A stretch of DNA of 64,000 nucleotides from Gigaspora rosea (taxonomy: Eukaryota; Glomeromycota; Glomeromycetes; Diversisporales; Gigasporaceae). A program made the position numbers and the translations under genes. Below are positions 35,905 through 47,292 of the stretch, in pieces (the stretch's first letter is position 1; each line of letters opens with the position of its first letter). The stretch is taken from positions 106,230 to 170,229 of the forward strand of contig QKWP01000030.1 in NCBI GenBank assembly GCA_003550325.1. Direction: 5' to 3'. The notes beneath the pieces were generated by a model. That model was not told where the DNA came from and did no database searches. It saw only the letters and a program-made list of their open reading frames with translations.

Positions 35905-36934
35905 ACTATACATGTTGGCAAAATCCCAAATTACTATAGTTTGGGATTTGTCTACGCTAGCATAGGAGAAAATCGCATCCGATAGTTTCTGAAATAATTG
36001 TTACACAAACTATTTATATGGGCAATTGAAATTTTGATATATGATTGTAGTCTAAAAGCTGGCAATTTTACAATTCACTTAACCATAATAAGTTAAACTT
36101 AAGGTACCCCATTAATAAGTAAAAGTTCTTTGTTTTGAGCGTTTCTAGTAGAAAATCTTTTCTAATCGTTTTCAATCGCTTTCCCCAGAAAGTTTTCATA
36201 AGAACAAAGGTAGGGCGTTTGGTAATTAGCAGAGTTTATTGAGTTTCTACTATATTCAAATTATGAAGCCAAACAATAGATTTATAAATTGTTAAACCGT
36301 GAGTGTTATGCTAACATAAAATTTTATACATTTATTAAACAGGCTACACATTATTAATACTTTAACACGATTTATTTTACCCAAACTACGACACATATAC
36401 GTATTATATATCAAACTACCTCTAAGATGTAGTATAATAAGTACGATGGTGTGGTTTAATTACAGTAGTATAGACTACGGAGTAGTAACATGTTGGATGT
36501 AACGTGTTTTATGTAAAATTTAATGGTTGAAAATATAATAAAATTACTTTAGTATTAAAAATGCTTTACTTTTATTAATTATAAATCCATTTTTTTCGTG
36601 TATTTCGCATATCAAAAGAAGTTTTAATTGATTTGATTGGTCAATAATCACGTTTTGATCTACATCAATTAGCCAATCACACAAATGTTATAACCCGTGA
36701 TTTTCCGTAAAAATGCGAGTTTCCTCTATGCTGTCCATGCCCAAATCCCAAATATATTCCAAATTAATTTCTCAAAAACTTTATTAATAATCTTTGTTTA
36801 AACAAATAGTAAATATTCTTATTGTTATAGATAACATATTTGCAAAATTTTAGGCCTACTTTTTTGATTTAATCTTTTATAAATAGCAATTGTTTTTTTG
36901 AATTTGGGATTTGTTCGTGTTTTGCCAGCAAGTA
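35905..36934. mobile_element. ~1-kb element with 8-bp target duplication
   Basis: Perfect direct repeats tagattca (35897-35904 and 36935-36942). Near the ends are inverted tacatgttggcaaaat and the complement of tacttgctggcaaaac, followed on both sides by a cccaaa/tttggg block. The interior is AT-rich with no ORF. An 8-bp duplication fits a hAT-type non-autonomous element; four extra bases at the left end (acta) are unexplained. Confidence 0.65.
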
Positions 36935-36942
36935 TAGATTCA

Positions 36943-38396
36943 TTCCCAAATTTTTTAGAAACTAATTTGGAACTAGTCCAAAAGCTAGTTTTTGTAATTA
37001 TATAAATAGTATTATTTTTGACATATTGAATAGATTTAATCTAATATAAATTATAAACAATACTTTTAAATAGCATAATTAAAATTGGCATTACAATTTT
37101 AAAATTTACTAATCGGATTTAATCATTAGCATTAGGACTATTATATATATTAATTAGCAAATTTGTTTTAAAGTTAAATTACTAGAATTAACCGGTTTAT
37201 AGCATTATTTTAACAGAGATATGAACTTGTTTCTTAACTAGTCTGTGCTAAATTTTTTAGAAACCAGACCAGGATTATGCCAGATATACTACTTAATATT
37301 TCTATTTAATTTCTCTTGTTATTTAAGAGTAGAGGGTATATCGATCATTTTTCATATGATTTTTGTAGTACAAGTGAAAATCATATAAAAAATATGCCTC
37401 TGATAAAAATTTTTAAGGTCATGACTAACCCTTGCCAAAATTTCGTGGCATGTAAATTAAAACCTCTATTTATAGTAGAGAAATTTCTAGAAGCAGTTCA
37501 TTTTAAAAAATATACTTTTATATGCAGTAAAACTTTTCTGGGTTAACCCGAAATTTTCTGGGTTACCCTGAAAGTTCCCTTGAAATTTTTTGAGTAGTAA
37601 TTTATTCTATCAACTTCTAGAATAAATAGCTACCCAATCATATTCCCGTATTCCTGTATTCGTAAAAAAAACTAACCAAACTTTGCCATAGTATGAAAAC
37701 CCCTTACAACGTATTGTTCATACGTATGTGCTAAAATTCTTACTCCTAAATTTTATCTCAATATGATAACATTAGTACCTCTTGAGTGCAGTCATTTAAT
37801 TTTAAATAACCTCTGCCGCAAGAACTTACTTTCCTGCGTGCTAGTAAATTGTCAATGGTGTAGAATTATTTTACCAGTATTATGGAGTGAACACTGAGTA
37901 ACTAAAACACCAACTTCAAAACGAAAGACTTATAAATAACACTAAATTCTAAAAAACAAGCTTTTATGCTGACTTTTCTACCGAATGTAAGAAGTTTCAA
38001 GTCATTACTTTGCCAAAATCTCGTTGTACAGTACAAAAGAAATGTTTAGAATGACAGGTAACATAAGTAAAGGGATTATGTAAATTTTTATTGTATATGT
38101 TAAATAAAAGTTTCAAAAAAAATTACATATATAATAGTAATTAATTTAAATTTTCATTTTTTTTTTAGGCTGTAAAAACTTAGATCGTAGAAACTCATAA
38201 TATACTGTGTATATCAAGGTCAAAAGGGTGTTTTTTTTAAGAATTGTGCTGTGTAGTTAGAGGTATCTAAGTTTTCAGATATAGTATGATATTGTGATGT
38301 AGAACATATAGTGTTGGACATTATTATTACAAGGGTAATGTTATAACATTAGATACAAGTTTATGATGTAAATTTTTGTTTTTTTTTTAATAAATT
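36943..38396. other. AT-rich DNA without a supported gene
   Basis: A 76-codon frame at 37316-37546 lacks recognisable features. A short repeat ttttctgggttaMcc occurs twice near 37535-37570. Confidence 0.5.
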
Positions 38397-38431
38397 ATAA
38401 AATAATAATAATAATAATAATAATAATAATT
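38397..38431. repeat. (AAT)n microsatellite
   Basis: About eleven aat units. Confidence 0.9.
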
Positions 38432-38539
38432 TGTTTCGTAATAATTCTTAGTATTACAAATAAAATACAATTCTTTTATTTATTTACTTATGTATTTTCA
38501 TATTATTTAAAGTGCATAATTTGTTTTTAACTAAAACCC

Positions 38540-39443
38540 GATCTTATTTTTAGTAACTTTATTTTTAAATACAAACGTACGATCCTATTTTTTTGCCCTA
38601 AACATCTAACTAAGTATCTATTTCTAACGACATGATTGCATTTTTAGTCCAAACCCTATTTATAGCTAAAATCAATTTCTACCCGCCTGATCCTATTTTT
38701 AGTTCTAGTCTTAAACCAAACCCAATTTTTAATTTCCTAACCCTAAATACAACCTGTAAGTATAAAGAATCATTTCTTAATAATTGGAATTAAAAAACAA
38801 CAGAAGAAATTTACTAATCAAAAACATATACTTATCTACCATTCCGTAATACTCTTCGAATTATTTTCATTCATTGTAGTGCTAAAATATAAAGACGCTG
38901 GCATGTTGTTCCTGTACTGCTAGCGTTTCCATTTTTTGATCTAAAAGTGGCCCACATATGTTCGTGTAAAGTACATCTTCTTTCTGATCCAAGATTTAAC
39001 GTCAGCGAAAACTCCTATAAAGCGACGACATGAAACCACTCAAATAACGAAATCCATATCCATAGTAATACCGGAAGCGACCTGCAACCACACAAATGAT
39101 GAAATCCGCATTCACAAGGACATTTAAACAGTGATGTCAAAAACTATAGCACCGAAAGTGACAAGTTTGTAACAAAGCTCCAATAACACGACAATACAAA
39201 ACGACACCAAAACCGGCAACACCAGAGACGATTAATACGTACCTAGGATATATTAATAAGAATAAGTTAAAAAAAAAAGATAAAAAGATCGATTCTCATA
39301 GAAAATTCTAGGTCTACGATTTTCCACATGCATTACACAAAAAAAAATTACCACATTTCTATATACGAAAATGATCATCATACCCTTTACCCTTAATAGG
39401 CAAAAAAATTTGTGATTTTAGGAGGTGATTGTTGTATATAATA
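38540..39443. other. Non-coding region with C-rich degenerate words
   Basis: The 38540-38760 part repeats variants of aacccgatcctatttttagt. 38880-39240 is more GC-rich than its surroundings (accggaagcgacc, accgaaagtgac) and may be a decayed retroposon or gene, but no frame holds. Confidence 0.4.
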
Positions 39444-39668
39444 GCAGAATGGGTGATTATTTTGAAATTCAATGTTACATCTTTGTGTATTATTATAGTA
39501 TAATTAAGTATTTTTATCAAATATAATATATTATTCTTAATTGTTATTGGTTAATTTTGTTACACTAAATATTATACCAATTATACGATATTACTTTAAT
39601 TATACTATACCAATTATACGGTTATTATACCATTTTTATTATACGGTATAATATAATTGCCCATCCCT
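39444..39668. mobile_element. Possible hAT-type MITE
   Basis: The right end (attgcccatccctag) is a typical hAT terminus. The left end, cagaatgggtgattat, is an imperfect inverted match. No target duplication found. Confidence 0.4.
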
Positions 39669-39669
39669 A

Positions 39670-40019
39670 GTGTTGGTATACCCAGATCAAGTGGGGACAA
39701 AAACGGATACCAGAAACGATTCTACCGGCGATAATCCGGATGAGACTAAGCAATGAGTTAAAGACCCTGAAGCTATACAAGAGGGGGGACATAAGAAGGT
39801 AGAAGGAGTAAGGATGTACCTCGCTCTGGACGCCCTCTGATGAACGCTCAGGTTTTTCTCCTGTTGGAAAGGATGGGTTATCCATGAATTGACCAATGTA
39901 AATTGTTGGAAATTTTCTTCCTTTGTATATAACAAAACGATATTTGTTCGTTAATAATTTATAAATAAAGTACGCCTACATGGCGTCCTCTGCGGAGGTA
40001 TTAATAAAAAAAAAAAAAC
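39670..40019 (+). mobile_element. GC-richer retroelement 3' end with poly(A)
   Basis: Composition changes sharply at about 39670. A plus-strand frame holds for about 35 codons (QIKWGQKRIPETILPA...), and the block ends in taataaa followed by a 12-base A run (40007-40018). This looks like a truncated poly(A) retroposon, but the family is not recognised. Minus-strand frames here are unlikely to be genes. Confidence 0.4.
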
Positions 40020-40159
40020 GCTTTCAAATTCGTAATACCATCACTTCCTTTTATATGCATTTTTTCGCTAAAAACGGACAGCGATTCTTGCCAAGAAAGA
40101 CTAAATCTTGTTTCGAATATTCAAAACCGTAACACAAATATGAAAGCGCCTTTTGAGAG

Positions 40160-40260
40160 AGGTAATTAATAATAAATTTAGTGACCAAATTTTTAAATTT
40201 GGTGACCAAATATTTAAATTGGTGACCAAATTTTTAGATTTGGTGACCAAAAATTAGCTA
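40160..40260. repeat. Four TTTGGTGACCAAA-type palindromes
   Basis: tagtgaccaaat, tttggtgaccaaat, attggtgaccaaat and tttggtgaccaaaa are spaced about 20-25 bp apart, between gcgcc motifs at 40146 and 40275 in inverted orientation. Small cluster of GGTGACC sites. Confidence 0.7.
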
Positions 40261-40444
40261 AATTTCGCAAACGCGCCGTAATGCGAAAAGACAAAGTATG
40301 ATAAACATTTTATTAATTTTGTGAATCCATTTTTGGATAATTATCAATGCCAATTTTTACTTAAATTCTCTAATGTTGTTAAATTTTTAAATTTTTAATA
40401 ATAAAAAGCAGAATACCTAAATTCATATTAGTATGGGACGTATC

Positions 40445-41841
40445 ATGTCTAAAATAATTGAAAACCCGAATCCATCAATTTTTGTCCGCATTCCATTTTA
40501 GATGTGGCGCAGCGTCATGGCGTTTGATATGGCAACCTCGTGAGTATATCATTTTTATAAACAATACCTCGGGTATATTCAGTTCTTATTATACTTATAA
40601 ATCTTTATAATTTTTTTTTAGGTATCCATCGATTAGTGTTGTTTGATTAGACATATCACCAAGATAAAACCTAATACTGTAATTTACTTTCGTTAAAGCA
40701 AATATTCTAGAATGATTACCATTCGAAGATAATACTTTTGATTTTTTATTTCAACGATACTTGGTTTCTGCATATTCAAAAGAGAAATGGGGTCTTTGCC
40801 TTGACAATGACCTTACGGGACTATGTAGATCTTATGGATAAAAATTAAAATTCCTAGCCATCCAGTAATCCAATTCAAATAAACTTTTTTTTATTTTGTA
40901 GAGCTTAGTGAGTTTTACAAAATAAAAAAAAGTTTATTTGAATTGGATTACTAGATGGCTAGAAACATTAATTTCTATCCATAAGATCTACATAGTCCCG
41001 TAAGGTCATTTTCAAGGCAAAGACCCCAAATGGCCATACGTAATAAATGAATTGGTTAGAGTTTTAAAACCGGGTAGATTTTTAGAGGTATTTCTTTCCA
41101 TTATTATGATAATATTCGAAATAAGATTAATTTCATTATTAATTTAATTATAAGATCGTGAATCATTTCTTTGGTACATTTCTAAATATAATAAGTCCTT
41201 TAAATAATTGTGGTTTGATCAATTCTATTTCAATTTAGTTATGTGAATTTTCTCATCTGTTTGATACTGGACCTGCTAATCAACGTTTATGGTCTACAGG
41301 TATGTATCATAAAGTTACATTTTTAAATTTAATTTTTTTTACTACATTATGTTCCGTATAATTATAATAAAGTTGCAAAAGTATTGGAAGGACGAGGCGT
41401 AGATTTGAACACATGTCAAAAGTTAGAAGAATACGTGCAAAATCAAGGTTTTTAAACTTTCATAATCTAATTATATATATTATAATTCATTAATAATTAA
41501 TTTAATTGGTTCTCTAAATAAATTAGAAAATGTTAAAAATGAAGTAAAGCAATGTTATCATGGTTTAAAGTCAAATGATATTGAACTTAATAAAGTGGTA
41601 ATGTACTTATTATACAAACTGCTTTTGTTTTAGAAATCTTACTTAAAAAAAAGTTTTTAACACTATATGAAATAAATAGGCTATCAGTAATACGACCTCT
41701 GTGTATGCTTCTCTTAAACAACCTTTAACAAAAACGTTAAATATTTCAGATGATGAATTTGATGAGTTGGTTAAAGTATCAAAAGATGAGTTATTTAAGT
41801 TTGATACTTATTACAATGTAGTTCGTGTTTATGCAAGATAA
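40445..41841 (+). pseudogene. SAM-dependent methyltransferase, multi-exon pseudogene
   Basis: The exons read like a class I methyltransferase (Methyltransf_25 type). An N-terminal ILDVG-like motif I lies at about 40498. Exon 40622-40790 carries LPFEDNTFDFLFQRYL (motif for the S/T-FD loop) and KEKW, and is interrupted by a foldback. PYVINELVRVLKPGRFLE (about 41032-41085) is the conserved ELxRVLKPGG block. Then come short exons 41239-41299, 41373-41447 and about 41524-41598, and a last exon from about 41681 to a TAA at 41839-41841 ending VVRVYAR. In-frame stops in the first and second exons and a frameshift in motif I make it non-functional. Families of such methyltransferases are expanded in arbuscular mycorrhizal fungi. 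Substrate unknown. Confidence 0.82.
40789..41027. mobile_element. Foldback MITE in a methyltransferase exon
   Basis: 239 bp with about 110-bp inverted arms beginning ggggtctttgccttg, flanked by AAAT on both sides (40785-40788 and 41028-41031). Excision of it and one AAAT restores the codons for KEKW-PYVINEL. A 4-bp duplication is unusual; AAATGG with shorter arms is an alternative reading. Confidence 0.88.
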
Positions 41842-41878
41842 ATTAATCATAATAATGTCTAATAAAAAAACTTTTAAG

Positions 41879-41994
41879 TTTTTTTGATTGATATTTGATT
41901 AATACAGTTTTTTTGATTGATATTTGATTAATACAGTTTTTTTTATTGATATTTGATTAATACAGTTTTTTTGATTGATATTTGATTAATACAG
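41879..41994. repeat. 29-bp tandem repeat, four units
   Basis: gattgatatttgattaatacag plus a T run, ends of units at 41907, 41936, 41965 and 41994. Directly downstream of the methyltransferase pseudogene. Confidence 0.95.
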
Positions 41995-42301
41995 TAATTT
42001 TTTAAGAAAAGACTATGTCTTACTTATTCTATATTTTACTTCAAGTTATATATATATTTTTAAAAATAAAATTTATTTTAAAAAAAAATGTAATATATAA
42101 TTTTTAAGGGTTACTTAAACTTTGTTAATTAATGGTTTTTAAATTTGCAGTTAAACTAATTTATTATGATTTAATAATTATAATTTGTAATACATTTATT
42201 ATATTTTTTTTTAAAAAAATACATAATTTTAAAATACTAAAATTTTTATAAAACACTACATAATAAAATGTATAAGATTAAATTATAAAGGATTATTTAT
42301 T

Positions 42302-42526
42302 GTGGCAGCTTATGCTGAAATTGGCTTATGCTGAAAATTTAAGTTATTTTATTATGAAATTATAAAATTTTAAAGGGCTTTTTCAGGAGTGTGTTTTTTT
42401 ATAATTTGGTTAGGGTTTAGGGTTAGGGTTATTAATAAAAGAGTATATGTGAATTTTAGTAGATATTATAGATTTAAATTGAGACCCCGGATTTCAGCAT
42501 AAGCCAATTTCAGCATAAGCCACCAC
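42302..42526. mobile_element. MITE with duplicated end motif and telomere-like centre
   Basis: 225 bp between direct repeats atttatt (42295-42301 and 42527-42533). Each end carries gtggYRgcttatgctgaaat followed by a second copy of ggcttatgctgaaa, so the motif occurs four times. The centre has three ttaggg-like units (about 42411-42431). Confidence 0.85.
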
Positions 42527-42699
42527 ATTTATTATCACTTTTTATTTTGTTAGTATCATACTCTAATAATCTAAGCTAATTTCTAATGTAAAATATATAT
42601 TTAAATTATATACAGGTATAAAGCAAAATACAAATTAGTAGTGTTCAAAAAAGGGTTCGAATGTATTCGGTATTTTTAATAGTTATTAATGTAGCATTT

Positions 42700-42960
42700 T
42701 ACTAAGGGTACGTACGTACGTAGGTACGTAGCCAGTAGCAGTCTTGCAAACTTGTTACAGAAACCGGTCAAATCCGGTTTATGCAACGAGTCTTACAGGC
42801 TACAGATACACGTGAAAGACGAGCGGAGTCTGTTGCCAGTAGTGTGTATTTCCATATTAATAGTATGTGGAAAATCCCCTTCGGCATTAGCTGCCTAAGG
42901 GAGTTTTACTAGTTCATTCCCCGTATATAATCTTTCATTCTTAACATCTTTAGTAAAAGC
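42700..42960. other. GC-richer island of unknown nature
   Basis: Starts with gtacgtacgtacgtaggtacgtag, read in short overlapping units, then ccggtcaaatccgg. No frame holds; a decayed retroposon is possible. Confidence 0.35.
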
Positions 42961-43390
42961 CACTTTCATAACCGTCCCATTCGGATCTTTTTTTATGGAA
43001 CACTACAAATTATGCAAAATTATAATTTTTACTTAAAAATATATACATATTATAATTATATAAAATACTGTAAATAAAATGGTAAAAAATATAGTTAAGA
43101 TTAGCATTAAAATTTGAAGCTCAAATTACTTTATGGTATAAAATTTCAATAATTTTTAAAACTTTAATATTTAGTCGTATTAAATCACATTAGCAATATT
43201 AACACTATATATATTTTTAATAATTTTACAAAATTTAAAATTAATGGCCCTAAGATAATGTAAAATTAAAGATTTAAATTTTAATTAAGATTTTTTGGAA
43301 TATTAAAAATTTTTAATTAGCTTATAAACGAGATAATAACATCAAAAGTTAGAGAAAATTAGTGATACAAATCGAAAGTTGAAAAAATTT
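42961..43390. other. AT-rich DNA without a gene
   Basis: Nothing recognisable. Confidence 0.6.
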
Positions 43391-43394
43391 GATT

Positions 43395-43840
43395 AGTTGA
43401 TCAAGTTGACAACTAAATCGATTCCATTTTTATAGACCAACTTAATCGATTAATCGATTAATCGATTATTTTAATTACAACATACGCATTTTTTTTTTTA
43501 AAAAAAAAAAAATGCTACCGGGTATAAATAATGGGGTACTTGAGTCAGAATTACGTAGTAGAATTTCTTCATTCAAAATTTATGTGCATTTAATTTAAAC
43601 ACGCCATGCATTTACTGTAAAGCTTTGTTATTATGAGTTTATAGAAATGCCTTTAAGTTTAAAAGTGGATGCGATTTTTTTTTTTACTATATCTCGAAGG
43701 TCTTTAATACACGAATATTTGGCATATTGGTTAAGTGTTTTTATAGTAGAATTGATCAATTGATTAATCGATTAGTTGACTAATCGATTGGTCAATTAGT
43801 TGATTAATCGAATGGTCAACAATCGATTAATAAAAAAAAA
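43395..43840. repeat. Inverted block rich in ATCGATTA words
   Basis: Clusters of aatcgattaatcgatt flank a 250-bp centre at 43400-43470 and 43755-43835, in a roughly inverted arrangement (ttgatcaagttgac... against gtcaacaatcgatt). Possibly a decayed MITE. Confidence 0.5.
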
Positions 43841-45313
43841 ATTCCATTATCACCATGATAACCCATGAATTATTTTCATACCCTATGAAGAATAGATTAA
43901 ATAAGTAAATAAAAATATTTAATGAATTGATGCTAAGAACATAAAGGCCTGTTATTACCAGGAATTTTATTTAGTTTAGCTGATTATGTGCAAAATCCTA
44001 TCCAATGATTCTTTAAAGGAATCAAAGAAATTAATTGTGGATTACTGAATGAGTACATTAATATCATTTATATAAGAAATAGCTGAAACATCAGTTCATG
44101 CCCAGTTTTTCCTTTATCTAAAATGTCAACTTCAAAATAAAACAACCCACTTTGTGAAGAGATCGAATGATTAGCACGGATTATTTTTTATTCGAAAAGA
44201 ATTATTTGATATATTTTAATGTGACATTTATACTTTCATGAACTCATATATAATTAAACGCAATAGGTTAAAAAATTATACTATCACTAATATCTATCAT
44301 TATCCTATAATAGATTTTCAACCTAACCCCAATAAAACTCAATATTTAAATTTTAATCAGACGCAAATTTTAATTTGACGTACTGACAACATATTTATAT
44401 ATCCATGAAATGCATTATTGATATGGAAATAATAAAATATCTGTGCATCTCACCTAAATACGTCAACTTAAGTCATCTATGTTTAACAAAGTATGCTTAT
44501 TATCTACATTCAATACGGTTGGAAAAGCAATATGATCAGAAATTCTATATAAAAATGTGAATGAATTAGATGGATAAATTAGTAATGAAAATTATCCAAT
44601 TCTTTCTATAATTGCTCATTAACCCCCTTAATAATTCCATTTTACTATTTAATGATTCAAAGAATTTAAGAACATCAAAACGACTCAGTAGTGTATAACA
44701 GATAAATAATCACTTTATAATGTTGAATAATTTCTTAAGGAAAATTATATAGCGTCGCTCATAGCATCAAAATTCTGATAAGGCAGACCGATTTAATTAA
44801 GTGCTTACATTACATTCTTCTCGTAAAATAGAAAAGGAAGAGGGAAGATTTGAGTGGAATTTATTACAAAAGTTTTCAAAAAATTATTTTCAAAAAAATG
44901 CTTTTTCAGAATAATCCGTAATATTAAAAATTTCCACAGACATAATAGGAGGAAGGTAGAAAAGTCGAAGAGGTAACATAAACCACCGAATTAAGTTGGT
45001 CTTACTTAATATGCTTTAAAGTTATTATCATTATTTAATTATGAACCATACCTTTATTTTGACAGAGCATCTCGGTTGAAAATAAAATGAATAGGAACAA
45101 CTGATAACAGAGTAACAGAGAGTCACATGAGAACAGAGATATAGAAATGTGCAGTGGTTTATTATGGTTGTTAGAGTATAAACAAGCAAGGGAGTTTATG
45201 TATAGTGATTTAACAGTGCAAAAGAATGCATAATATATTTAATAGTTTCATCGGGAATATAATTTGACTAAAATTTTCGTTAATTCAAAATTGATTTGTC
45301 AAGCATCTTTATT
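43841..45313. other. AT-rich DNA without a supported gene
   Basis: No frame with protein-like composition; no further repeats recognised. Confidence 0.5.
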
Positions 45314-45461
45314 GGGGATCCCACTGTAAAAAAGGGAAGTGGCAAAAATTTTGATTTTACAATTTTATAAAAATTATATACTTATTAGTCTACTTTTTTA
45401 AGAAATTGAATTTTTCAAAAAAAAATTTTTTGCCCACTGCCTCTTTTGCTGTGGGGATTCC
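45314..45461. mobile_element. MITE, 148 bp, TATT duplication
   Basis: Inverted ends ggggatcccactgtaaaa and the complement of ggaatccccacagcaaaa, then aagtggcaaaaattt against its inverted copy. Flanks TATT (45310-45313 and 45462-45465). Confidence 0.65.
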
Positions 45462-47125
45462 TATTTGTTAATTAATAAATTATAGATTTAAAATGATGAT
45501 ATCAATAATTAAGTTAGAGAAATGCTTGTATTACTTGAGATTTAATTGTTTGAAATTTGTAGTCTTGGATTAAAGGCAGTAACCCATTTATAAGAATCTC
45601 TCTTGTTTACATCTAACATATATATTGATGATGAATAATTATAATAACCGAAACACCTGTTAAATAAATAAAGGTTTAACAAGTTTAAACCAAATCTCAT
45701 ACATAAATGCTTATAATCAACATCATTAAATCCACAAATATTATAATACGTTTGTCGGAAGCTTTTAATTTGAATGATTAATAACAAAACTTTATAATTA
45801 AAAAAGCATTCGTTTTACATTAATATTGTAAAATGACATACTTAATATTGCGGAGAAACTGTAGCGTCTAGAAGGAGTTGGACCGGTATTATTCTAATAT
45901 AAATATATCAAATTTATTTACAATTGCTATTGTAAGATATAAGTTAATAAAAAAAAAAAAAGTTGTATTTATTATTACCTACCAAATTTTCCAAGTATTA
46001 GATGCTGTGTCATATAATGATAACTACAAATAATTAATGAATAAAAGCTAAAAGATCTATTATTTTGTTAAAATACAACACTTACACTATTCAATGGCAA
46101 AATTGTCAAAATATCTTTGTGATTGTAATGAGCTCATCAGGCAAAGTTATTGCACAATAAAAAAGATAGCTGGTGGTGAATTTGTTGCATTGCTTAAACT
46201 CCAAGTTAATTCTAATGAATCGAATGTCCAAAGTTCATTTTTTTGCTTAAGATCACCATCAAAAAAAGTAGCGAAAATTGCAATCAATCTATTGTTAAAT
46301 TTAGCGCATGAAAAACTAAAGCTAAATGTAGGTAGGGCTGTTAATCGGTCCGTCCGGTCCGTCCTGGTTAAAAGACTGCCCGGACTGGACTGCGGTCCAG
46401 GACCGAATAGGCCGAATAGAGCTAGACCGGACGGACCGATGATCAATATAATACTTTTTTGCTATAACGATAAAATTAAACTTGTCAGTATAAAGAAAAT
46501 ACTTTTACAATAAGCTTTTCAAATTTATAATATTCGCTTATATGATATAAGAGAGCAATAATTAATACGTTTGATAATTTTAGTCATACATAAATTATGT
46601 ATTAGAAAATAATATAGTATAATAATATAGCAAAATAACATCATTAATTAACCTCGTAAATATGAACATTATTGTCAAAATCAGTTAAAAAGTTATTTTG
46701 TCACTTTTAACCACTTAACATTCGATAATTTGACTGAATAATCTAATCATAATTGGGCACGCCAAATGTTCAATCTTGTACTGAGAATTGTCTTAATATA
46801 TGAAAATATTAAAGTAAATTAACAAAACGATTAGAAGCTACTTGCATAAAAAAAAAATTTATTAATATAATATTGTTAGCATTTACATGCTTGTCAAATA
46901 CTTAAAAATTTATAAACCTATATATTTAATAAAACAAAAATATAAAATATAAAGTATACTACTAGTATCGGATTATTTCCAAGTTAAAATCAAAAAAAAA
47001 TTTAATCGGTAAAATGTTATAGTATAAAAGTTTTATACGTATTTTATAAGCAAAATAAAATTATATACGTATATAAAAAAAAAAACCTGCTAGCAGGAAA
47101 AAAATTTTATAAAATTAAAATTTAG

Positions 47126-47290
47126 AATGGTAAGTCTTCAGTAAACCAAGATTTTGAACACAAAACAGACCGAACAGTTTCATTATCAAGAGAATTTCAT
47201 GATTTAGTAACTGTTAATCCAGCTAAACTAAAAAGTTGTTCGCACGGAACACTAGTAGACATAACAGCTAGATAATCTTGTATTTGCTTA
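47126..47290 (-). pseudogene. C-terminal remnant of the outer hAT transposase
   Basis: Reads YKQIQDYLAVMSTSVPCEQLF, given here as the first part, then SLAGLTVTKS, a TGA at 47197-47199, and in the same frame NSLDNETVRSVLCSKSW to a TAA at about 47126. This is the hAT dimerisation domain (SVPxExLFSxAG.. and RNxLxxETV.. blocks). TGA stands where Arg is expected. The reading is truncated at its upstream edge by the inner hAT end at 47293. Confidence 0.85.
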
Positions 47291-47292
47291 TA

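Noticed and set aside
46147-46446. 99-codon minus-strand frame as a gene
   Set aside because: It fuses hAT terminal sequence to a piece of kelch exon 1; it is a chimera across the insertion point.
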